Positions 9,111 to 18,980 of a stretch of DNA of 42,143 nucleotides are shown here, in pieces. Both the position numbers and the translations under genes were made by a program. Within the stretch, counting starts at the first letter, position 1. Every line of letters starts with the position of its first letter. The stretch spans positions 1 through 42,143 of the forward strand of contig CAIRBT010000084.1 in assembly GCA_903876875.1 (NCBI GenBank), given 5' to 3'. This stretch comes from an uncultured Geobacteraceae bacterium (lineage in GTDB: Bacteria; Desulfobacterota; Desulfuromonadia; Geobacterales; Pseudopelobacteraceae). The notes below the pieces were generated by a model that saw nothing but the letters and a program-made list of their open reading frames with translations, did no database searches and had not been told where the DNA came from.

Positions 9111-10406
9111 TTATCTCTTATCAATAAAACGATTTATTTTTCGGGAATTGCCAGCGGAGAGCATGGCGGTGATCACGCCGTTGCTGACTATTTCCACCTC
9201 CAAGCCGACTCGTAATTGGTTCTGCAGAGATTCTTTGATCATTTGTACCGTACAGGAATCATCCTGAAGGGCGACGGATACCGTAACGGCATCAGCCTGC
9301 ATATCGGTTGTTGAAACCGTTACATAGTAATCGGCTATGGCCGGTATTGAATCGAGAACGGTATAAATGGCGGTTGGATAGAGGGTGGTGCCCCTGACTT
9401 TAAGCCGGTGATCTTTTCTTCCCAAAATCGGTCCAAGTCGAGGCGAGTTGCGGCCGCACCGGCAGGGGGCGTCATTCAGAAAACTGATGTCACCGGTTTT
9501 AAAGCGCACCAGCGGCATCCCTTGAATCCCCAGCGGTGTTACCACAACTTCACCAATGGCACCGGTCGGCACCCTGTTTCCGGCATCGTCAATAATCTCG
9601 ATAACAGCTAATTCCGGGTGAAGATGCCCCCCCTGACGGGCAGTACACTCGCAAAAAGAGGTAATGGTCTCCGAAGAGGCGTACGTAGAAAAAACCGGGG
9701 CTCCCCAGAGCCGTTCCAACTGGTCACTCCCGCTGAGAAGTGCCATATTTAGATCACGGGTTGGTTCTCCGATGCAAATCAGTTTTGTAACACCGCTTTC
9801 AGTTGGATCAATCCCTTCCGAGAGAAGAAAACAACCGATTTTTTTAAGAAAAGAAGGGACACCCACAATGGCGGTTGGTTTGAGGCGTAACATAACGTCC
9901 CGATGGCTTGCCACACTGCCAAGACCGTTCCGGATGGCGGCGGCACCCACACTTCTGGTTCCGAAAAAATAGGCAAGACCGGCAATAAAACAGCGATCAA
10001 GGGTGCAGGTAAGAAGCACCCTGTCATGGGAGTTGATCTCCATACTTCTGAAGGAGACCTCTTCGTTATAGGCAAGACGCTGAAGATCTTGCTCGGTAAA
10101 CTGGAGGGCAACGGGCATGCCGGTGGTGCCGGATGAAAATACAATGTCAACAATCTCCGTCGGCGAGACGGCGAGGAAATCACTGCAGTGAGTGGTAAGC
10201 AGCTGTTTATCGGTGAATGGTATGGCTGTTAATGAGTCCAAGCAGAGGGCTGTGGGATCAATGCCTCTTTCCCGGAACAAATCCCGGTAAAAGGGGGAGT
10301 GATGGGCAACGTAGCTCAGGTGACGTTGCAGGTGCTTTTTCTGAATCCGATGTATTTCGGTGGAGCCAAGGAACTCAATATGGTCCACTCTCGTACTGAT
10401 TGACAT
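9111..10406 (-). CDS. PaaK-like phenylacetate-CoA ligase family enzyme
   Basis: A 431-residue adenylate-forming enzyme that probably activates a carboxylic acid as an acyl-adenylate and then transfers it to CoA. The ATP-binding P-loop is VFSSGTTGMPVAL, STYASSETITSFCEC carries the downstream acceptor region, and GEVVVTPLGIQGMPLVRFKTGD is the adenylate-binding core. The C-terminal domain begins near GRKDHRLKVRGTTLYP and matches the PaaK/F390-synthetase type. CxC-rich positions (FCEC, CRCGR) recall zinc-binding relatives. I place the start at the ATG at 10406, preceded by TTGGAGCAAC. The longer frame to 10487 adds 27 residues that run into the divergent promoter region and has no good ribosome binding site. 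No pathway genes lie next to it, so the substrate is unknown and phenylacetate is only the family name. Confidence 0.8.
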   Translation of the reverse strand: MSISTRVDHIEFLGSTEIHRIQKKHLQRHLSYVAHHSPFYRDLFRERGIDPTALCLDSLTAIPFTDKQLLTTHCSDFLAVSPTEIVDIVFSSGTTGMPVALQFTEQDLQRLAYNEEVSFRSMEINSHDRVLLTCTLDRCFIAGLAYFFGTRSVGAAAIRNGLGSVASHRDVMLRLKPTAIVGVPSFLKKIGCFLLSEGIDPTESGVTKLICIGEPTRDLNMALLSGSDQLERLWGAPVFSTYASSETITSFCECTARQGGHLHPELAVIEIIDDAGNRVPTGAIGEVVVTPLGIQGMPLVRFKTGDISFLNDAPCRCGRNSPRLGPILGRKDHRLKVRGTTLYPTAIYTVLDSIPAIADYYVTVSTTDMQADAVTVSVALQDDSCTVQMIKESLQNQLRVGLEVEIVSNGVITAMLSAGNSRKINRFIDKR

Positions 10407-10524
10407 GTTGCTCCAAGTCCCACACAAAAAAATGTCATTAAAAAATGTGATAACTTTATGGTAAATATGATATATATTCAAGCCCATTTTTATGGGTATG
10501 TTTTTATTGAGGAGGAGTTGTTAC

Positions 10525-11784
10525 GTGGATCTCAGGACCCAACTGTTGAGGAGAAATAAAGCCATAGCCACCGGGATGATGATCGGTGCCGCCATACTGT
10601 TCGTTGTCGCACGGTTACAAAATGGCGGGGGATGGGAGTGGCTTGCCGCTTTTGCCGAGGCGGCCATGGTTGGTGCGTTGGCCGACTGGTTTGCTGTAGT
10701 GGCACTCTTCAGGCACCCGTTGGGTATTCCGATTCCCCATACGGCTATTATTAGAAATAAGAAGAATGCCATTGCCGAGAATCTTGCTGAATTTATCCGG
10801 GACAGATTTCTTGCTCCCGAAACTATGATTGCCAAGTTGCGGGAACAGAACGTAGCCTCACGGCTTGCCACCTACCTTGCTGCGGGAACTAACGGGGAAC
10901 TATTAGCAGCTGGTGTGGTACGGGTTCTGGCCAATTCACTTTCTTTTATTGAAGATGAGCGGGTTCAGAAAATTCTTCGGAGTATGGTCGCCAACAGGGT
11001 TGAGGCGTTCGATCTGTCAACGTCTGCAGCTTCGCTTGTCGAAACTCTCCGTAACGGCAATCGTCATCAGGCCATCCTTGATGAACTGCTGAGCCGTTGT
11101 GCAGCCTGGCTTGCTGTTCCTGAATCACAGGTTGCCATTGCCCGTTACATCGATGGCATGATCACCCGGGACTATCCATTACTCAGTGTATTTATTCCAA
11201 ATCGTGAGCAGTTCTCCCAAGGGGCAGGGGAGAAAATTACGGCTCGAATCAATGATTATCTGCACGGGGTCTCCGAAGATCCGGATCATCTGCTCAGGCA
11301 GAAATTCGATGGCATCGTTACCGAGTTTGTTACCCGTTTGAAAACCGACCAGCAACTCCGCTCTTCCATTGAGATGGTAAAGCGTGAAGCGGTACAGAAT
11401 CCACTACTGTCCGATTATGTGTCTGACCTTGGTTCTGACCTTGCCCGGTGGCTTGACAATGATCTCAGTCGTACTGACTCCCAGATACGGGCTCACATTG
11501 CCGCTCTGATAACCGGTCTTGGTAAGTTACTTGCGGAAAAATCCTCTCTGCAGGATTGCTTCAACAGCTATCTGGAACAGCTCGTTACCACCTACGGTGA
11601 AACGGCGCGCAGTGCCGTGGCTCGCCATATCTCCGGCACGGTACAGGGGTGGGATCATGAAGAATATGTCACCGAAATCGAGTTGAGTATCGGTTCTGAC
11701 CTGCAATTTATCCGTATGAACGGCACACTGGTGGGGGGAATAATCGGTCTCCTGCTCCATGGCATCTCACTGCTCTTACACTAA
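10525..11784 (+). CDS. DUF445 family membrane protein
   Basis: A 419-residue protein of the DUF445 family (YjiN-like), function unknown. An N-terminal pair of hydrophobic segments ([17 protein letters not shown]; the family signature [33 protein letters not shown]) is followed by a long helical region and a C-terminal hydrophobic segment ([18 protein letters not shown]), so both ends are likely in the membrane with a helical body between. I chose a GTG start at 10525: GGAGGAG lies at 10511-10517, seven bases before it, while the upstream ATG at 10492 has no ribosome binding site. The gene is divergent from the PaaK-like ligase and is followed after 19 bases by the PhnA/YjdM gene, so those two form an operon. 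Confidence 0.88.
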   Translation: MDLRTQLLRRNKAIATGMMIGAAILFVVARLQNGGGWEWLAAFAEAAMVGALADWFAVVALFRHPLGIPIPHTAIIRNKKNAIAENLAEFIRDRFLAPETMIAKLREQNVASRLATYLAAGTNGELLAAGVVRVLANSLSFIEDERVQKILRSMVANRVEAFDLSTSAASLVETLRNGNRHQAILDELLSRCAAWLAVPESQVAIARYIDGMITRDYPLLSVFIPNREQFSQGAGEKITARINDYLHGVSEDPDHLLRQKFDGIVTEFVTRLKTDQQLRSSIEMVKREAVQNPLLSDYVSDLGSDLARWLDNDLSRTDSQIRAHIAALITGLGKLLAEKSSLQDCFNSYLEQLVTTYGETARSAVARHISGTVQGWDHEEYVTEIELSIGSDLQFIRMNGTLVGGIIGLLLHGISLLLH

Positions 11785-11803
11785 TTCATCCAAGGAAACC
11801 ATT

Positions 11804-12136
11804 ATGTCTATTCCTCCCTGTCCCTCCTGTAAATCACCCTATGCCTATGAAGATGGTACTCTTCTGGTCTGCCCGGAATGCGCCCATGAGTGGTCAACGG
11901 CAGCCGATGTCGATGCCGTCGATGCTGTTATTCGGGATGCCTTTGGTGCCATTCTCTCGAATGGCGACTCCCTCACCGTCATCAAAGACCTGAAAGTTAA
12001 AGGTTCGTCACTGGTGGTCAAGGTTGGCACCAAAGTGAAAAATATCCGCATCGTTCCGGGTGACCATGACATTGAGTGCAAAATCGATGGCATCGGTGCC
12101 ATGCAATTAAAATCTGAATTTGTGAAAAAAGCGTAG
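11804..12136 (+). CDS. yjdM: PhnA/YjdM family zinc-ribbon protein
   Basis: A 110-residue cytoplasmic protein of the PhnA family. The N-terminal zinc ribbon has CPSC at residues 6-9 and CPEC near residue 25, followed by the conserved domain ([46 protein letters not shown]-like end). The family was named after the E. coli phosphonate operon region, but a direct role in phosphonate breakdown is not established. The ATG at 11804, after AAGGAAA, is preferred over an earlier in-frame ATG at 11759 that lies inside DUF445. It is probably cotranscribed with the DUF445 gene. No clear terminator follows. Confidence 0.9.
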   Translation: MSIPPCPSCKSPYAYEDGTLLVCPECAHEWSTAADVDAVDAVIRDAFGAILSNGDSLTVIKDLKVKGSSLVVKVGTKVKNIRIVPGDHDIECKIDGIGAMQLKSEFVKKA

Positions 12137-12229
12137 AGTCCGGTCGTTTATTACACACTTATATCACTTTTTTATTGACCATCCTTCATTCATAATATAC
12201 AGTTATTCATATTATTGTATGGAGGAACC

Positions 12230-13570
12230 ATGCGTCGCTTGCTCTTCATCACTCTGTTAATCGTCTCATCAGCAGCCACAACCTATGGCGAACCACTGAA
12301 GCTTTCAGTCAGGGACGCGGTGCGTCTGTCACTAGAGAACAACGGCCAGATCAAGGCCGCCCGTTTTAGTGCTGAAGCTACCCGCCACGGGATTAAAAGT
12401 GCCGGTGCCCGCTCGTTGCCGACCATCTCCTTTGAAGAAACTCTGGCCGCGTCCAATTCTCCCACCTCGGCTTTTATGATGAAGCTGGATGAGGGACGTT
12501 TTGCCGCCAGTGATTTTCAGGTTGACAACATCAATAATCCTTCCGTAATCCACGATTTCAAAACCGTACTTTCACTTCGTCAGCCGTTGTTCGATCCGGC
12601 AGTGAAACCATTGATACAGATTGCAACCATTGAGGCACGTACCTCGGAGTTGCAGCTTGAGGAGGTGCGTCAGCACATTGCGTTTCGGACTTTTCACTCC
12701 TGTCTTGAACTGCTGAAGGCGATGGCCCGTCAAGTGGCGGCGGAGAAGGCGGTTGCCGATGCCCAAGAAAATATGCGTCTGGCTACGGTGAGGAGGGCAA
12801 GTGGTGTCGGTCTGAAATCCGATGAGCTGCGGATGCGTACCCATCTCTCTTCCGTTGAGCAACAGTTAATTGTGGCGCGCAACACCCAATCTCTTTCCCG
12901 TATGCAACTGGCCATACTGGTTGGTCTTCCCGATGATACAGCTATTCAACTTGCCGGAACCATTGATGATGCGATGGTTGCCCCCCTCACTTCTGAAGCG
13001 GTCTCAGGGACCACCACACAGAGGGTTGAAGTCAGGCGCTCCGAAGCCGAGCTGGAAAAATCCCAAACTGCGGTAACGTTGGTTCAGAGTGACTATCTGC
13101 CGACGGTTGGAGCTTTTGCCTCCTATCAATTGAACGGAAAGGATATACCACTTGCGACAGATAATGATTCGTGGAGTGTGGGGGTCACGTTGAAATGGAC
13201 TGTTTTTGATGGTTTCCGCCGTGACAGTGAACGAGCCCGTGCCATTTCACGCCAATCGGCGGCCCGGGAATTGCTTGATACGGTAAACAAGGATGTCCGA
13301 TATCAAATTAAAGAGAGCTATCTGCGTCGAGATGAAGCGGCAAAACTGCGGGAAGTGGCACACAATGGGGTGCAGGATGCCGAAGAGACGGTGCGGTTAC
13401 TGTTACGTCGCTACGAGAATTCCCTGGCTACGTTGACCGAATTACTCGATGCCCAAACGGCTCTCAATCAGGCTAGAGCCGGTCAGATTGAGGTGGATGC
13501 CGGGTATGCCCTGGCTGATGGACGGGTTCTCTATGCGACAGGTACCTTTGTGAAGGAGATGGTGAAATGA
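12230..13570 (+). CDS. TolC-family outer-membrane efflux channel
   Basis: A 446-residue outer-membrane channel for a tripartite pump. It begins with a cleavable signal peptide (MRRLLFITLLIVSSAATTYG) and contains two TolC-type repeats: SVRDAVRLSLENNGQIKAAR near the start and a second long helical half ending in ATLTELLDAQTALNQARAGQIEV, the typical TolC closing motif. The start ATG at 12230 follows GGAGG; the earlier ATG at 12215 would put that site inside the gene. A weak promoter (TTGACC at 12175, TATACA at 12196, spacing only 15) lies upstream. Its stop overlaps the adaptor start (ATGA at 13567-13570), so channel, adaptor and pump are one operon. It lacks the lipobox seen in the other channel gene of this window. 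Confidence 0.9.
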   Translation: MRRLLFITLLIVSSAATTYGEPLKLSVRDAVRLSLENNGQIKAARFSAEATRHGIKSAGARSLPTISFEETLAASNSPTSAFMMKLDEGRFAASDFQVDNINNPSVIHDFKTVLSLRQPLFDPAVKPLIQIATIEARTSELQLEEVRQHIAFRTFHSCLELLKAMARQVAAEKAVADAQENMRLATVRRASGVGLKSDELRMRTHLSSVEQQLIVARNTQSLSRMQLAILVGLPDDTAIQLAGTIDDAMVAPLTSEAVSGTTTQRVEVRRSEAELEKSQTAVTLVQSDYLPTVGAFASYQLNGKDIPLATDNDSWSVGVTLKWTVFDGFRRDSERARAISRQSAARELLDTVNKDVRYQIKESYLRRDEAAKLREVAHNGVQDAEETVRLLLRRYENSLATLTELLDAQTALNQARAGQIEVDAGYALADGRVLYATGTFVKEMVK

Positions 13571-14679
13571 GGAACAGAGCACTGCTGAGCATCATGATAA
13601 TGACGGCACTATTTTCTGCCGGTTGTCGGGAAAAACACCAATCGGTGAAGGGTGAAGAGCGGCCATTGGTCGGTATCAAAGGGGTAGGGGTTGAGAACGT
13701 TAAAAGTGGAGCCATTCCCGAATTGCTCGATGTGGCCGGAACTGTGCGTGCCCGAACCAGTGCGCTCGTGTCAACCCGTATTCCGGGAACCATTACCCAG
13801 TTGCGGGTTCGTGAGGGAGATCGGGTGAAAAAGGGGCAGTTGCTGGTTCAGCTTGAAGCAGCAGAAAATCAGGCAACTGCTGCCGTGGCAACCGCCGGTA
13901 TTGACGAGGCCAGGCGTGCCCTTGAGGAGGCACAGTCCCGCAAAAAACTTGTCGGGGCGACCTTTGAACGGTACCAGAATCTGTTTAAAGAACAGGCCGT
14001 CAGTCGTCAGGAATTTGAAGTAAGGCAGACGGAGAAGGAGTTGGCAAGTCAGGGGGTAGCTCGCGCTGAAGCCCGTCTTGTACAGGCAGAGCAGGGGGCA
14101 AAAGCATCTGCAACCGTTTCCGACTATACCCGTATAGTTTCCCCCATTTCGGGAGTTATTGCCGGTAAACAGGTCGATCTTGGTGCCTCGGTGTTTCCGG
14201 GACAACCGCTGCTGACCATTGAAGATGATACCGGATATCAACTGGAACTGGCGTTGCCGGAAAATCTGGCGGCACGGGTGAAAACGGGCTCCTCGCTGCA
14301 GATAACTATCGATTCCGTTGGCGGTTCCTTTACCGGTCGAATTGCGGAAATTGTTCCGACCGCCGATCCGCTGAGCCGTACCTTCGTGGCGAAAATCCCC
14401 CTTTCTCAAAAAGGCCTTAAATCCGGTATGTTTGGCCGGGGCACTCTGGCCCTTGGCACAACGCTCCCCGGAATAACCGTCCCTCGCACTGCGCTTGTGG
14501 AAAGGGGTGCCCTGACATCGGTCTGGATCGTGGATCGAGACAATATTCTTCGCATGCGTATTGTCAAGAGTGGCCGGACAGTGGGGTCACGTATTGAGAT
14601 TCTTACCGGCGTGTCCGATGGTGACCGTGTGGTAGTTTCCGGTAGTGAGCGGGTAACTGAAGGGGCAAAGGTGGAGTAG
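13567..14679 (+). CDS. RND efflux periplasmic adaptor lipoprotein (HlyD/AcrA-like)
   Basis: A 370-residue membrane-fusion protein that links the inner-membrane RND pump to the outer-membrane channel. The lipoprotein signal ends in LFSAGC, placing the acylated cysteine near residue 20. It shows the expected order: lipoyl half-motif (TRIPGTITQLRVREGDRVKKGQLLVQLEAAE), a coiled-coil hairpin (about 95-180), second lipoyl half (SPISGVIAGKQVDLGASVFPGQPLLTIED), beta-barrel and a membrane-proximal domain (GVSDGDRVVVSGSERVTEGAKVE). Its start overlaps the channel stop as ATGA, and the RND pump follows after three bases. The substrate of the pump cannot be read from the adaptor. Confidence 0.9.
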   Translation: MRNRALLSIMIMTALFSAGCREKHQSVKGEERPLVGIKGVGVENVKSGAIPELLDVAGTVRARTSALVSTRIPGTITQLRVREGDRVKKGQLLVQLEAAENQATAAVATAGIDEARRALEEAQSRKKLVGATFERYQNLFKEQAVSRQEFEVRQTEKELASQGVARAEARLVQAEQGAKASATVSDYTRIVSPISGVIAGKQVDLGASVFPGQPLLTIEDDTGYQLELALPENLAARVKTGSSLQITIDSVGGSFTGRIAEIVPTADPLSRTFVAKIPLSQKGLKSGMFGRGTLALGTTLPGITVPRTALVERGALTSVWIVDRDNILRMRIVKSGRTVGSRIEILTGVSDGDRVVVSGSERVTEGAKVE

Positions 14680-14682
14680 GCC

Positions 14683-17600
14683 ATGAACAGACTCGGTTTT
14701 GCCGGTACTATCGCCCGTATTTTCATTAATTCCAAGTTAACGCCACTCATTGTTGGGGCGTCGCTGCTGCTGGGACTGTTTGCCATTATCATGACTCCCC
14801 GTGAGGAAGAGCCCCAGATAGTGGTGCCGATGATTGACATCTATCTCCCCATGGCCGGGTCATCGCCACAAGAGGTACAGGAACGGGTAGTAAAGCCCTT
14901 TGAGGCAAAATTATGGGAGATCAAGGGGGTTGAATACCTTTATTCCATGAGCCGTCCCGGCATGGGGATTATCACCGTCCGCTACCAGGTGGGGCAGCCC
15001 ATGGAAGAGTCATTGGTCAAGCTCTACAATAAGGTAATGAGCAACCGCTCCCTGCTGCCTCCCGGTGCGTCGGAACCGCTGGTGGTGCCGAAATCCATCG
15101 ACGATGTACCGATTCTTGCGCTGACCCTCTGGTCTGACCGGTACGATCACGGCACCTTGCGCGCTCTGGCCGGGGAAGTTGCCGATGAACTGAAGAAGAG
15201 TGAAAATAGTGCAGAAACCACCGTTACAGGAGGCGTGCCCCGTCAGGTGCGGGTTACTCTGGATGCTCCCCGTCTCGCCGGGTACGGTCTTTCTCCCCTT
15301 CAGGTTGCCGATACGCTTCAGAAGGGGAATGCCTCCCTGTCATCGGGAAGCAGTTCACGGGGTAATCGGGACATACTGGTTGATACCGGTGCCTTTCTGA
15401 CCTCTGTGGAGGGGGTGAAGCAGTTGGTTGTCGCTGTCCATGGCGGAAAATCCGTGCGCCTCTCCGATGTTGCACTGGTGGAAGACGGAGTAAGTACGGC
15501 GACCGATTATCTGTTTATGGGGTTGGGGCCGGCGACACCACTTACGATGGGGGGGAGAGAGTATTCACGTTCGGTGGATTATCCGGCGGTTACTGTTTCA
15601 GTGGCCAAACGCAAGGGAGCCAACGCCACCTGGGTCGCAGAAGATCTGGTCAAGCGGGTTGAAGCACTGAAGGGGAAGCTGATACCTGCCGACGTGCAGG
15701 TGACGGTGACCCGTAATTATGGAGAAACGGCACGGGAAAAGAATAACGAATTACTCTTCCATATGTTTCTGGCAGCCATCTCCGTGACCATTCTCATTGC
15801 ACTGTTCATGGGGTGGCGTGCCGGTGCTGTTGCGGCCATTGCCATTCCGGTTACCCTGGCACTCACCATGCTGATTTTCTACCTTATCGGCTATACCCTC
15901 AACCGGATCACCCTCTTTGCCCTGATCTTCTCTATCGGAATTCTGGTGGATGATGCCATTGTGGTGGTTGAAAATATTCACCGCTACTTTACCACTACCA
16001 TCATGAAGCCGCTGGATGCCGCTGTTAAAGCGGTGGATGAAATTGGCAATCCGACCATTCTTGCCACTTTTGCCGTCATCGCCTCAATCCTGCCCATGGG
16101 CTTTGTGGGGGGGCTTATGGGACCATACATGCGTCCTATTCCGGTTGGTGCCAGTATGGCAATGCTCTTTTCAATGTTGATTGCCTTTATTGTGACCCCC
16201 TATTTTGCCTTTCGCTTCATGAAGGGGGAGGCACATCATACAAGCAATGCCGAACCGATAGATTCACGATTGACACTATTTTACCGTCACTGGATGGGAC
16301 GACTCATCCACCAAAAGGGGCTGCGTTACAGTTTTCTGGCAGGCGTTGTGGTGCTGTTGCTGCTCTCCTGCTCGCTCATCTATTTCAAAGCGGTTACGGT
16401 CAAGATGCTCCCCTTTGACAATAAGAACGAACTGCAGGTGATAATAGATGCGCCTGACGGTACGTCACTTGAGCAGACCGCCCGCATCACCCGGGAAATG
16501 GCTGTTGCCCTGCGCTCCGTGCCGGAGGTGACCACTTTTCAGGCTTATATCGGTACCAGTGCGCCCTTTAATTTTAACGGCCTGGTGCGGCATTACTACC
16601 TGCGTAAGGGAGCACATCTGGCCGATATTCAGGTTAATCTTCTGCCAAAGGAAGAGCGGAAAGATCAATCCCACGCCATTGCCAAACGGATACGACCCCT
16701 GGTAAAAGCCGTTGCGGATCGCTATGGTGCCCGGGTTAAAGTGGCTGAAATACCACCGGGTCCCCCGGTGCTTGCTACGCTGGTGGCCGAAATCTACGGA
16801 CCCGATGATACTGCTCGCGCCGGTGCGGCCGGTAAGGTCAAAGCCATACTTGCCAAAACCCTGGGTGTCGTGGATGTCGATTGGTATCGTGAAGATGACC
16901 AGAGCAAAGTGACTTTTGCGGTCGATCAGGAGAAGGCTGCACTGGGCGGTGTAGGGGTTGACGCGGTTGCCCGCACCCTCCGGATCGCTCTGGAGGGTGA
17001 AAATAGCGGCCTGCTCCATCTGCCAAAGGAGAAGGAACCGGTCGCCATCAATCTGCGGCTGCCGGCTGGACAGCGGAGTTCCATGGTCGGACTTTCCTCC
17101 GTAACGGTGTCCGGTTCCCGTGGTGCCGTGCCGTTGTCACAGCTTATTCGGGTTACTACTGGTAATGAAGAAAAAACCCTCTATCGGAAGAATCTTAAAA
17201 ATGTTGTGTACGTGGTTGCCGATGTGGCGGGGCAGATTGAGGCACCGGTCTATGCCATTCTGAATATGCAGAAGGAAATTGATGCCATTGCATCTTCCAA
17301 CGGTCGCAAGATAGAGGTGCTGGCTTCCCGTCAGCCCTGGAGTGAAGAACATCTTGGCATGAAATGGGACGGTGAGTGGCACATTACCTATGAGGTCTTC
17401 CGCGATCTGGGGGCGGCCTTTGCTGCGGTTATGGTGTTGATCTATATTCTGGTGGTGGCCTGGTTCAAGGATCTTTCTACTCCGCTGGTGATCATGGCAC
17501 CTATTCCGTTGACCCTGATCGGTATTTTACCCGGTCATGCCCTGTTTGGTGCATTCTTTACCGCAACCTCCATGATCGGCTTCATTGCTCTGGCCGGCAT

Positions 17601-17910
17601 CATCGTCCGTAACTCCATAATTCTCATTGATTTTGCCGAGATGAAACGGCGGGAGGGGATGAAGCTGGATGAGGCGATTATTGAGGCGGGTGCGGTGCGC
17701 TTCCGTCCCATGCTGCTCACCGGTGCTGCTGTGGTTGTCGGCAGTTTTGTAATAGTGTTTGATCCTATTTTCCAGGGGTTAGCCCTTGCCATGATGTTTG
17801 GCGAGATAGCGTCAACCACCCTGTCGCGGGTGACTATACCCATACTTTATTATCTGGTACAAAGCTGGAAAGAACGTCATACACATAACGAAGAAGGGGA
17901 AACTCAATGA
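14683..17910 (+). CDS. RND efflux pump inner-membrane subunit
   Basis: A 1075-residue proton-driven pump of the AcrB/CusA superfamily. Two halves, each with six membrane segments and a large periplasmic loop, are clear: the first segment at [19 protein letters not shown], the helix-4 motif [18 protein letters not shown] with the paired aspartates used for proton relay, and the last helices ending in [12 protein letters not shown]. The C-terminus is short and polar ([13 protein letters not shown]). The protein groups by eye with a broad clade of efflux RND permeases, not with close AcrB or CzcA. It lies in an operon with channel and adaptor genes upstream, and DUF2892 and rhodanese genes downstream. 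That trailing pair suggests, without proving, a link to sulfur species or thiol-reactive compounds. Confidence 0.92.
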   Translation: MNRLGFAGTIARIFINSKLTPLIVGASLLLGLFAIIMTPREEEPQIVVPMIDIYLPMAGSSPQEVQERVVKPFEAKLWEIKGVEYLYSMSRPGMGIITVRYQVGQPMEESLVKLYNKVMSNRSLLPPGASEPLVVPKSIDDVPILALTLWSDRYDHGTLRALAGEVADELKKSENSAETTVTGGVPRQVRVTLDAPRLAGYGLSPLQVADTLQKGNASLSSGSSSRGNRDILVDTGAFLTSVEGVKQLVVAVHGGKSVRLSDVALVEDGVSTATDYLFMGLGPATPLTMGGREYSRSVDYPAVTVSVAKRKGANATWVAEDLVKRVEALKGKLIPADVQVTVTRNYGETAREKNNELLFHMFLAAISVTILIALFMGWRAGAVAAIAIPVTLALTMLIFYLIGYTLNRITLFALIFSIGILVDDAIVVVENIHRYFTTTIMKPLDAAVKAVDEIGNPTILATFAVIASILPMGFVGGLMGPYMRPIPVGASMAMLFSMLIAFIVTPYFAFRFMKGEAHHTSNAEPIDSRLTLFYRHWMGRLIHQKGLRYSFLAGVVVLLLLSCSLIYFKAVTVKMLPFDNKNELQVIIDAPDGTSLEQTARITREMAVALRSVPEVTTFQAYIGTSAPFNFNGLVRHYYLRKGAHLADIQVNLLPKEERKDQSHAIAKRIRPLVKAVADRYGARVKVAEIPPGPPVLATLVAEIYGPDDTARAGAAGKVKAILAKTLGVVDVDWYREDDQSKVTFAVDQEKAALGGVGVDAVARTLRIALEGENSGLLHLPKEKEPVAINLRLPAGQRSSMVGLSSVTVSGSRGAVPLSQLIRVTTGNEEKTLYRKNLKNVVYVVADVAGQIEAPVYAILNMQKEIDAIASSNGRKIEVLASRQPWSEEHLGMKWDGEWHITYEVFRDLGAAFAAVMVLIYILVVAWFKDLSTPLVIMAPIPLTLIGILPGHALFGAFFTATSMIGFIALAGIIVRNSIILIDFAEMKRREGMKLDEAIIEAGAVRFRPMLLTGAAVVVGSFVIVFDPIFQGLALAMMFGEIASTTLSRVTIPILYYLVQSWKERHTHNEEGETQ

Positions 17911-18140
17911 AAGAAAGTTTTTATATCGAACGAATCGTCCGTATTGTTGCCGGTACATTTGTTATGCTGTCACTGTTACTTGCTCATTTCCACTCGCCCA
18001 ACTGGCTTTGGTTCACCGGTTTCGTCGGCTTGAATCTTTTTCAGTCCGGTTTTACCCAGTTTTGCCCGCTCTTCAACATCCTTGGGGCCATGGGAGTGCC
18101 CCGTTTTCCACAGGGATGCTGCACCAAGGCACAGGAGTAA
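17907..18140 (+). CDS. DUF2892 (YgaP-type) membrane protein
   Basis: A 77-residue inner-membrane protein with two hydrophobic segments ([16 protein letters not shown] and [29 protein letters not shown]). The pattern G-x-N-x-x-Q-S-x-F-T-x-F-C-P-x, followed by a C-terminal cysteine pair (GCCTK), is typical of DUF2892, the membrane part of YgaP-like sulfurtransferases. In YgaP this domain is fused to a rhodanese; here it is a separate gene with a rhodanese gene four bases downstream, so the two products probably work together at the membrane. The start overlaps the pump stop (ATGA at 17907-17910), showing translational coupling to the RND gene. Confidence 0.88.
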   Translation: MKESFYIERIVRIVAGTFVMLSLLLAHFHSPNWLWFTGFVGLNLFQSGFTQFCPLFNILGAMGVPRFPQGCCTKAQE

Positions 18141-18144
18141 TAGT

Positions 18145-18453
18145 ATGCAACCGGAAGAACTGTATAAACGGATACAACAAAAAAAAACCCCTGTGGTTGT
18201 GGATGTTCGCCATGGTTTCGAGTTTAACAGTGGTCATGTGCCGGGGGCAGTTCATGCCCCCACCTGGAAACTGCTGTTGCGCCTGGTTCCCCTTCCTGCT
18301 GATCGGACTGCTGAGTTGGTGGTAACCTGCGAGCTTGGACCACGGGCTCAGATAGCCAAGGGCCTGCTTGGACTTATCGGTTATCGGAATGTGACCCTAC
18401 TTGATGGGCATATGTCCCGCTGGCGGAAGAGTGGCCTGCCGATGGAGAAATAA
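18145..18453 (+). CDS. Single-domain rhodanese-like sulfurtransferase
   Basis: A 102-residue rhodanese domain (PVVVDVRHGFEFNSGHVPGAVHAP, then the active-site loop TCELGPRAQIAKGLLGLIGYRNVTLLDGHMSRWRKSGLP). The catalytic cysteine sits in CELGPRA, matching the C-x-x-G-x-R/S rhodanese loop, so persulfide formation is plausible. No signal peptide is present. The start at 18145 has AGGAG just upstream; the longer frame from 18082 would overlap the DUF2892 gene. This is the last gene of the RND operon and the natural cytoplasmic partner of the DUF2892 protein. No terminator is visible before the Rrf2 promoter. Confidence 0.88.
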   Translation: MQPEELYKRIQQKKTPVVVDVRHGFEFNSGHVPGAVHAPTWKLLLRLVPLPADRTAELVVTCELGPRAQIAKGLLGLIGYRNVTLLDGHMSRWRKSGLPMEK

Positions 18454-18467
18454 CTTCTATGAATCAT

Positions 18468-18503
18468 AATTCTATTGACAACAGAATTTATTTTGTTTAT
18501 CTA
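18468..18503 (+). promoter_or_regulatory. rrf2 promoter overlapped by a 21-bp near-palindrome
   Basis: A consensus -35 TTGACA (18475-18480) is followed after 17 bases by TATCTA (18498-18503). The -35 lies inside a near-palindrome at 18468-18488 (arms AATTCT and AGAATT, inner TTG and CAA), where 18 of 21 positions match the reverse complement. A repressor bound there would block RNA polymerase. The adjacent Rrf2 protein is the obvious candidate (inference). Confidence 0.55.
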
Positions 18504-18517
18504 TCGTATTACTAGAT

Positions 18518-18979
18518 ATGATATCAAAAAAGACGAAATACGCCTTAAAGGCCTTGAGCTATCTTGCCGAGCATTATAACGGTGACCTGGTGCTTATCTC
18601 TGAGCTGGCAGCTGCAGAGGATATCCCCAAGAAGTTTCTTGAGGCTATTCTCGTTGCCTTGCGTAAAGGTGGGGTGCTGAAAAGCAAGATTGGTAAAGGG
18701 GGGGGCTATATGTTAGCGTCTCCTCCTGCTACTATTACTATCGGTAAGGTGGTCAGTATTCTCGAAGGGGGCTTTGCCCTTGTTGAATGTCTGAACGATA
18801 ACGTCAAGGTTGTCTGTGAAGAGTGCGGTGATCCCACCTGCTGTGGCATACGGCTGGTTATGAGTGACGTGAAAGTTGCCATCGACTCCGTGCTTGCTAC
18901 CACCTCGCTGGCAGATATGCTCGAAAAAAGCGATATGGCACGGCAGCAGAAGTCACGAATCATGGATTATAGTATTTAA
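18518..18979 (+). CDS. Rrf2-family transcriptional regulator
   Basis: A 153-residue winged-helix regulator. The N-terminal DNA-binding domain is clear (KKTKYALKALSYLAEHY, LISELAAAEDIPKKFLEAILVALRKGGVLKSKIGKGGGYMLA), followed by the dimer helix. The effector region has five cysteines (C91, C100, C103, C108, C109), so an iron-sulfur cluster or thiol sensing is plausible, although the spacing is not that of IscR (C-x5-C-x5-C). It sits directly upstream of cysK, like CymR-type regulators of cysteine metabolism. The promoter overlaps a near-palindrome suitable for autoregulation. No ribosome binding site is obvious before the ATG, and the predicted transcript start is only a few bases upstream, so translation may start from a very short leader. 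Confidence 0.88.
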   Translation: MISKKTKYALKALSYLAEHYNGDLVLISELAAAEDIPKKFLEAILVALRKGGVLKSKIGKGGGYMLASPPATITIGKVVSILEGGFALVECLNDNVKVVCEECGDPTCCGIRLVMSDVKVAIDSVLATTSLADMLEKSDMARQQKSRIMDYSI

Positions 18980-18980
18980 T

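Noticed and set aside
9111-10487. Longer start for the PaaK-like gene
   Set aside because: The extra 27 residues have no ribosome binding site and lie in the divergent promoter region; the ATG at 10406 has GGAG.
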